Assembly: GCA_016866585.1 (NCBI GenBank)
Contig: VGMB01000038.1
Span: 1-10,570, forward strand
Source: Chlamydiota bacterium
Lineage (GTDB): Bacteria > Chlamydiota > Chlamydiia > Chlamydiales > Rhabdochlamydiaceae
DNA length: 10,570 nt
Reading direction: 5' to 3'
Position 1 is the stretch's first letter, and every line of letters starts with the position of its first letter. The notes beneath the pieces are model-generated. The model did not search any database. It saw only the letters and a program-made list of their open reading frames with translations, and was not told the origin of the DNA. Made by a program: the position numbers and the translations under genes. Positions 6,948 to 10,570 of the stretch are shown piece after piece.

Positions 6948-7634
6948 AGTTGGAAATGTGAGTTTATGAAAATTAGTTTGAGAAAATGTCCCCACTGAAT
7001 TCTTACTAATTGTTAAAACTGCAGTATAAGGGGCTGCTAATACACCATCCATATAATGGCCAACAGCTATGCACTGTTCTCCACTGGCAGCAACACCCTG
7101 TATAGCACCATTTGGTGTTGAGGCTACGTCTAAATCAACAAAGAATTTTAAAAATCCCGAAGAGTCTAATACCTTAGCATATAAATTCCTATCATCAGCA
7201 CCTCCTCCCACAAGAAAAGTGTCTTTTAAATAAGCAATACTTAAACCTTGAGCAATCCCATCATAAACGATGCGATTTGCTGTATCTTCAGCACTTGCTT
7301 TGAATTGAAATAGTAATCTAGTCGGGCTACTAAGATCCGCACCTACAACTCCAAGACTCCCATCCGAATTCATACAAACAGCATGTAATTCTGTTGAATT
7401 CTGTGTTTCAATATCTTTTAAATCCTTATTTTCTCTTATCAATTGTAGAGTAGATTTATGAGTTGTTCCGTCATCAGTTGATAATGCTACAACACCAAAA
7501 TTTGTGGGAATCGTTACAGATGGTGTAGTCACATCAGGCATACAAGAAGATAGCATATATCCTGAAAGACCTATCATAGCTAAAGAAGAAGCGGAAAATT
7601 TCAAACGCAGATACTTAGAAAGATATGAACCCAT
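6924..7634 (-). CDS. autotransporter N-terminal part: lipoprotein-type signal and first repeats
   Basis: This encodes 236 residues up to the internal TGA. The N-terminus has basic residues (MGSYLSKYLRLK), a hydrophobic core and a lipobox, LSSC, with Cys31, so signal peptidase II processing and lipidation are predicted. Low-complexity Thr/Pro/Ser follows (about 32-45). From about residue 46 it enters a repeat of roughly 50 residues whose core is a hydrophobic V-A/S strand, a turn, and an hhGG/hhGx strand: LHAVCMNSDGSLGVVGAD at 83, AQGLSIAYLKDTFLVGGG at 128, IQGVAASGEQCIAVGHY at 178. The next repeat is cut by the stop at codon 237. The ATG at 7634 has AAAGG at 7644-7640 five nucleotides upstream. 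On its own it would be a lipid-anchored fragment of a propeller lacking its membrane barrel. The family is unrecognised; the autotransporter assignment comes from the downstream half. Confidence 0.8.
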   Translation of the reverse strand: MGSYLSKYLRLKFSASSLAMIGLSGYMLSSCMPDVTTPSVTIPTNFGVVALSTDDGTTHKSTLQLIRENKDLKDIETQNSTELHAVCMNSDGSLGVVGADLSSPTRLLFQFKASAEDTANRIVYDGIAQGLSIAYLKDTFLVGGGADDRNLYAKVLDSSGFLKFFVDLDVASTPNGAIQGVAASGEQCIAVGHYMDGVLAAPYTAVLTISKNSVGTFSQTNFHKLTFPTVTQGEIT

Positions 7635-7704
7635 AAAAACCTTTAGGTTGTGATATTTATCATTTTTAAACAGCCTTACTATGCACCTTTTGAAATACGG
7701 GAAA

Positions 7705-7740
7705 AGGCTATCTAATCTATTTGGTCGCGCAGTGTAAAGT
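7705..7740 (-). promoter_or_regulatory. weak candidate promoter for the autotransporter gene
   Basis: On the minus strand TTTACA (7738-7733) is a five-of-six match to the -35 consensus. TAGATA (7714-7709) follows after 18 nt, matching only three of six -10 positions; TTAGAT one base upstream is no better. The 158-bp gap to the TerC gene makes an independent promoter plausible. Confidence 0.25.
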
Positions 7741-7755
7741 AAATATATGTTTTAA

Positions 7756-7788
7756 CAAAAAAAAAAGTCATTTAGACAATATGTTTTA
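7756..7788 (-). terminator. possible weak terminator after the TerC gene
   Basis: Read on the minus strand, a short GTC-TAAAT-GAC hairpin is followed directly by a run of ten T (7766-7757). The run is just past the TerC stop codon. The stem is only three base pairs, so intrinsic termination is uncertain. The 10-mer ATATGTTTTA occurs on both sides, at 7745 and 7779. Confidence 0.25.
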
Positions 7789-7792
7789 TTTG

Positions 7793-8713
7793 CTAGCGGG
7801 ATTGATTATTAGAAGCAAAAATAGACCAAATAACAGTAACAGAGAGAGCTAGGGCTATTACCAACAAAGATAAAGGGGTGCTAATCTCAAACCATGCAGA
7901 TCCAAGCATTTTCACACCTATAAAAAATAAAATAAATGAAAGGCCGTAGCTAAAATAACATAATTTATTTTGATAATGAGCTAGTACAAAGTACAACGAC
8001 CTTAGACCTAAAATGGCAAATACGTTGGATGTGTATATAATAAAAGGATTGGTAGTTATCGCTATGATAGCGGGTATAGAATCGAGGGCAAATACTAAGT
8101 CAGAAAACTCCACCATGAGAAGGGCTAAAAATGAAGTCGTGAACATAAACTTGCCCTTCTCCACCACGAAAAATTTACTATTATCCGCTTTATGGGATAT
8201 AGGCAAAAATCTAGAAGCCAATTTATACAATAAATTAGACTCTATCCCATCGTGTTTATTACTATCAAATAAGAATCTTACTGCCGTGATACAGAGAAAG
8301 GCTCCAAGGATGTAAAATACAAAATGGTAACTCCCTACTAAAGAAACACCAAAAAGAATTAAAGATATCCTCATAAGAAGAGCACCAAATATACCCCAGT
8401 ATAAAATATTTCTTTGCTTATCTTCCCCAATTTTCAAAGAGGAAAAGATCAAAATAAAAACAAAGATATTATCGACACTCAAAGACTTCTCAATTACATA
8501 TCCGGTGAAGAAAAGTAAGGCATCATTTTGACCGGAAGTAAAGTAAATAAATGCATTAAATAATAGAGCTAAAGATATCCAAAATCCTGTCCAAAAAAAA
8601 GAAGATCTTACAGTTGGAATTTTTCTTTTTTTACTAAAAACAAAAAGGTCTAAGTAAAGTAAAAAAAAGATCAAAGCATGAAAACCAACCCAAAAGGATA
8701 AAGAATAATTCAT
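7793..8713 (-). CDS. TerC/Alx-family integral membrane protein, probable manganese exporter
   Basis: This is a multi-pass inner-membrane protein of the TerC family (Pfam PF03741), whose Alx/YkoY-type members export Mn2+. From the chosen ATG it has 306 residues, the usual family size. The open frame extends 26 codons further to 8791. I prefer the internal ATG because family proteins begin with this M-x-xSLxFWVGFHA pattern, TTTAGG lies nine nucleotides upstream, the ATG at 8791 has no ribosome site, and a promoter-like extended -10 lies inside the extra segment. Signature motifs are EKSLSVDN (75-82), VEFSDLVFALDSIPA (201-215) and NVFAILGLRSLYF (230-242). Their acidic residues (Glu75, Asp81, Glu202, Asp205, Asp211) are the probable metal ligands. 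About nine helices are predicted. It diverges from tsaD and precedes the autotransporter on the same strand. No yybP-ykoY manganese riboswitch could be recognised in the short leader. Confidence 0.9.
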   Translation of the reverse strand: MNYSLSFWVGFHALIFFLLYLDLFVFSKKRKIPTVRSSFFWTGFWISLALLFNAFIYFTSGQNDALLFFTGYVIEKSLSVDNIFVFILIFSSLKIGEDKQRNILYWGIFGALLMRISLILFGVSLVGSYHFVFYILGAFLCITAVRFLFDSNKHDGIESNLLYKLASRFLPISHKADNSKFFVVEKGKFMFTTSFLALLMVEFSDLVFALDSIPAIIAITTNPFIIYTSNVFAILGLRSLYFVLAHYQNKLCYFSYGLSFILFFIGVKMLGSAWFEISTPLSLLVIALALSVTVIWSIFASNNQSR

Positions 8714-8747
8714 AGAGGCTAACCTAAATATCCTGCATTTTAAAATA

Positions 8748-8775
8748 CCTATAACATAATTTTTATTTGATACAA
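8748..8775 (-). promoter_or_regulatory. candidate extended -10 promoter for the TerC gene
   Basis: On the minus strand TTGTAT (8775-8770) and TATAGG (8753-8748) are spaced by 16 nt. A TG one base upstream of the -10 box makes it an extended -10. The predicted transcript starts about 30 nt before the ATG at 8713, which fits the shorter start and argues against the ATG at 8791. Confidence 0.35.
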
Positions 8776-8798
8776 AAAAAACAATCTTCATATTTAAT
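8767..8798 (+). promoter_or_regulatory. candidate promoter for tsaD
   Basis: TTGATA (8767-8772) is a five-of-six -35 match. The AT-rich stretch TATTTAAT (8791-8798) supplies possible -10 boxes with spacers of 18 to 20 nt. Its -35 overlaps the -35 of the divergent TerC promoter candidate, so the two promoters may compete. Confidence 0.28.
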
Positions 8799-8869
8799 AT
8801 TAATCATCTTTGTAGATGAAATATTTCCTAAAATATGGTATCAATGTAGGAAAAACATATAAGACTTTT

Positions 8870-9895
8870 ATGATCGTTTTAGGAATCGAAAGCACATGCG
8901 ATGAAACGGCAGCGTCCATCGTCAAAGACGGACATAATATCCTGTCTAACGTCATAGCCTCGCAGATAGAATTACATAAACCATATGGAGGTGTATTTCC
9001 TGAGCTTGCCTCCCGCAGCCATGTCAACGCGATTACTCAAGTTATTGATAAAGCAATATCTGAAGCAAATATCCAAAAAAATGATATTGATTTAATCAGT
9101 GTAGCAAAAGGTCCAGGGCTTATTGGATCCTTGCTTGTAGGCCTCAACGCAGCAAAAGGGCTCTCTCTTGCATGGAACAAACCTTTTGTCGGGGTGAATC
9201 ATGTCGAAGCTCACCTTTATGCAGCCATGATGAGCCAGACCTACCCCATGCTACCTGCACTTGGTGTCGTTATCTCTGGAGGCCATACTTTCCTTGTAAA
9301 AATAAATGAGGTTGGCACATACACCCTTCTAGGAACAACGATCGATGATGCCATAGGCGAAGCTTTCGACAAGATCGCCGTGATGCTAGGGCTACCCTAC
9401 CCAGGAGGCCCAGCAGTTGAAAAGCTTGCCTTACAAGGAGACCCTTCAAAACACAAGTTCAAAGCAGGCTGCGTAAAAGAATCTCCCTTAAATTTTTCAT
9501 TTAGCGGCCTTAAAACAAATGTCTTTTATCTGCTCCAAGGACAAAATGCCCCAGTGAATGCAAGAAAGCCTTTAACAGAGCAAGAAAAAGCTGATGTTGC
9601 TGCAAGCTTTCAACAAACAGCCTTCAGGGATCTGATCAAAAAATGTAAAATTGCTATTAGCCAGCACCAATTTCAAGCTATCTACTTCGGAGGTGGCGTT
9701 AGCAATAACAAGACCCTAAGAAAAATGATAGCGGATGACTTAAAAGACTTACCCACCTTCTGGCCACCATTTGGGCTAAGCTTAGATAATGCAGCTATGA
9801 TAGCCGGGCTTGGATATCATGTATTTCAAAGAAAAAACTTCATTTCCGATGAATATGATATTGAGCCTGAAACAAGAATACCACTAAACAGGTAA
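8870..9895 (+). CDS. tsaD: tRNA N6-threonylcarbamoyladenosine transferase subunit TsaD
   Basis: TsaD (Gcp/YgjD, Kae1 family) works with TsaB and TsaE in the cytoplasm. It transfers the threonylcarbamoyl group from TC-AMP to A37 of ANN-decoding tRNAs, giving t6A. From the ATG at 8870 it has 341 residues, the normal bacterial length, and the N-terminus MIVLGIESTCDETAASIV is the canonical family start. The frame runs 18 codons further upstream to 8816, but that part matches nothing in the family. Visible motifs include GGVFPELASRSH (40-51) and the metal-binding H-V-E-A-H (His111, His115). They also include ISGGHT (135-140), the nucleotide-binding TTIDDAIGEAFDK, PGGPAVEK, NFSFSGLKT, GGGVSNN, and the final SLDNAAMIAG with the third metal ligand Asp306. 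The gene looks intact. It is divergent from the TerC gene; tsaB and tsaE are not in this window. Confidence 0.97.
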   Translation: MIVLGIESTCDETAASIVKDGHNILSNVIASQIELHKPYGGVFPELASRSHVNAITQVIDKAISEANIQKNDIDLISVAKGPGLIGSLLVGLNAAKGLSLAWNKPFVGVNHVEAHLYAAMMSQTYPMLPALGVVISGGHTFLVKINEVGTYTLLGTTIDDAIGEAFDKIAVMLGLPYPGGPAVEKLALQGDPSKHKFKAGCVKESPLNFSFSGLKTNVFYLLQGQNAPVNARKPLTEQEKADVAASFQQTAFRDLIKKCKIAISQHQFQAIYFGGGVSNNKTLRKMIADDLKDLPTFWPPFGLSLDNAAMIAGLGYHVFQRKNFISDEYDIEPETRIPLNR

Positions 9896-9914
9896 AAAAC
9901 AGTTTTTATTCTTG

Positions 9915-9941
9915 CACAATCTCTGTGTACAGATGATTGTG
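9915..9941. other. hairpin in the gap downstream of tsaD
   Basis: CACAATC (9915-9921) pairs perfectly with GATTGTG (9935-9941). TCTG/CAGA continue the stem past a one-base bulge, around a TGTA loop. No T run follows on either strand, so it may be an RNA-stabilising or processing structure and not a standard terminator. Confidence 0.4.
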
Positions 9942-9962
9942 AGACCTAATATTCTCGATAAC

Positions 9963-10043
9963 CTACTTGAGCTTTTCTTCTTGCTCATTTTTAGTGACCA
10001 AACCTAGCTCTCTTAATAACCTCCCCATAAAGGCAGTGCTCAC
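9963..10043 (-). pseudogene. tiny ORF coupled to the lysine-rich gene, possibly a truncated remnant
   Basis: A 26-codon ORF starts at a GTG (10043-10041) that overlaps the TGA of the preceding gene as GTGA, the usual geometry of translational coupling. It reads STAFMGRLLRELGLVTKNEQ and then EEKLK before a TAG at 9965-9963. In the same frame past the TAG another 18 codons follow (VIENIRSHNHLYTEIVQE) up to a TAA at 9908-9906. The charged, helical character on both sides of the TAG looks coding, as if one Lys codon AAG had become TAG. There is no ribosome site of its own and I recognise no family. It could also be the out-of-frame end of the upstream gene after a frameshift. Confidence 0.25.
9968..9992 (+). 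terminator. candidate intrinsic terminator for tsaD
   Basis: TGAGC (9968-9972) and GCTCA (9983-9987) form a 5-bp stem with a 10-nt T-rich loop, followed directly by TTTTT (9988-9992). The stem is short but the layout is that of a Rho-independent terminator, 73 bp past the tsaD stop. Confidence 0.4.
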
Positions 10044-10570
10044 TTTTTATCAAATTTACCTTCTTTTTTTCTGGAAAACATCTTATTAGAAAACTTAAGT
10101 TTTTTAGACTTCATTGGAGCCTTAACAGACTTTCTTGGAGCTTCATTTTTAGTCTTTGTTTGGTTGTCAAGAGAAGCCACGTCTGCTTTTTGAGAATCCT
10201 TTAATTCATTATTTTTCTTTTCATTCGGGGTTTGAAGCATTTCTTTCTGAGCTAATTCAGAGTCTCTATCTTCCTTATTTTGCACCTTGGAATCCTGAGC
10301 TAAAGCGACGAGCTGATCAGAGTCTCCAGGATGAAATGATTCTTTTTCCCGGCTTACAGCTGACAGCTCTGGACTGGTATTATCCAAAACATTTTCCATA
10401 TCCTGAGATGGTTGAATAGCTAAGTCGTTTACATTTTTTTGTTGCTGATTAGCCCTAGCCTTTTTTACTGCTTTTTTTCGTTGCTCAACAGAATGTTTTT
10501 TATTTTCGGACTGAGCTACATCTCTTGTCTTGGTTTCGCTGAGCTTTTTTTTAGCCTCTGCAACAGTCTT
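10040..10570 (-). CDS. lysine-rich, low-complexity C-terminal tail of a gene continuing beyond the window
   Basis: The frame stays open from the right edge at 10570 to a TGA at 10042-10040, so 176 codons are visible and the 5' part of the gene is missing. The Met codon at 10399 is probably internal: AGGA sits only one base before it, and coding character continues upstream (KTVAEAKKKLSETKTRDVAQ, SVEQRKKAVKKARANQQQK). The visible part is almost free of aromatic and hydrophobic residues and rich in Lys, Glu, Gln, Ser and Asn. It ends in a very basic stretch (KAPMKSKKLKFSNKMFSRKK, then EGKFDKK). It is most likely a disordered tail that could bind nucleic acid or membranes. The identity of the main domain lies outside the window and cannot be judged here. 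Confidence 0.7.
   Translation of the reverse strand, partial: KTVAEAKKKLSETKTRDVAQSENKKHSVEQRKKAVKKARANQQQKNVNDLAIQPSQDMENVLDNTSPELSAVSREKESFHPGDSDQLVALAQDSKVQNKEDRDSELAQKEMLQTPNEKKNNELKDSQKADVASLDNQTKTKNEAPRKSVKAPMKSKKLKFSNKMFSRKKEGKFDKK

Noticed and set aside
5022..7634. Reassignment of TGA to tryptophan genome-wide
   Set aside because: Trp is encoded by TGG wherever checked (for example in the membrane protein at 167-652). The other clear genes read without internal TGA, and TGA serves as the stop of the lysine-rich gene.
8800..9027. Minus-strand ORF over the start of tsaD
   Set aside because: It overlaps the conserved N-terminus of tsaD in antisense and shows no family features.
10040..10399. 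A complete 119-residue protein starting at the ATG at 10399
   Set aside because: The frame is open and coding-like to the window edge, and the AGGA is too close to that ATG, so it is treated as an internal Met.

Overview
This is a low-GC window, by eye in the mid-30s percent, with intergenic stretches below 20%. Most genes lie on the minus strand. The content suggests an obligate intracellular or host-associated bacterium. A Chlamydiota member outside Chlamydia (Parachlamydia, Rhabdochlamydia or Simkania type) is my best guess. The reasons are effector-like proteins with leucine-rich repeats and a Cys-His-Asp transglutaminase-like fold, a classical autotransporter ending in Phe, a TerC-type transporter and tsaD. 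No gene here is a definitive taxonomic marker, so this placement is inference.

Layout from left to right. (1) 1-166 holds a plausible promoter for a small four-helix membrane protein (167-652, +). (2) A probable two-gene minus-strand operon follows. The upstream gene encodes a ~797-residue protein with a duplicated N-terminal module and a C-terminal transglutaminase/papain-like Cys-His-Asp triad (2144-4537). The downstream gene encodes a 482-residue protein with about four C-terminal leucine-rich repeats (649-2097). Its stop codon overlaps the stop of the membrane protein gene tail to tail. Both proteins look like candidate effectors. (3) 4538-5021 is a 484-bp gap made of a very AT-rich leader and a more GC-rich, stop-riddled segment that may be gene debris. 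(4) 5022-7634 is a single autotransporter reading frame of 871 codons, cut into two ORFs by one in-frame TGA. The N-terminal part carries a lipoprotein-type signal. The passenger is a repeat of about 50 residues occurring seven or eight times (probable beta-propeller), and the C-terminal part is a complete beta-barrel. The TGA lies in one arm of a perfect 8-bp inverted repeat. (5) A TerC/Alx-family membrane protein (7793-8713, -) and tsaD (8870-9895, +) diverge from a shared 156-bp region. (6) After tsaD come hairpins, a doubtful tiny ORF, and the lysine-rich C-terminal tail of a minus-strand gene that runs off the right edge.

The best candidates for something undescribed are the interrupted lipoprotein-autotransporter with its hairpin-embedded stop, and the transglutaminase-like plus LRR gene pair. 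tsaD is ordinary housekeeping (tRNA t6A synthesis). TerC is probably a metal (manganese) exporter. I see no rRNA, tRNA, CRISPR array or intact mobile element.
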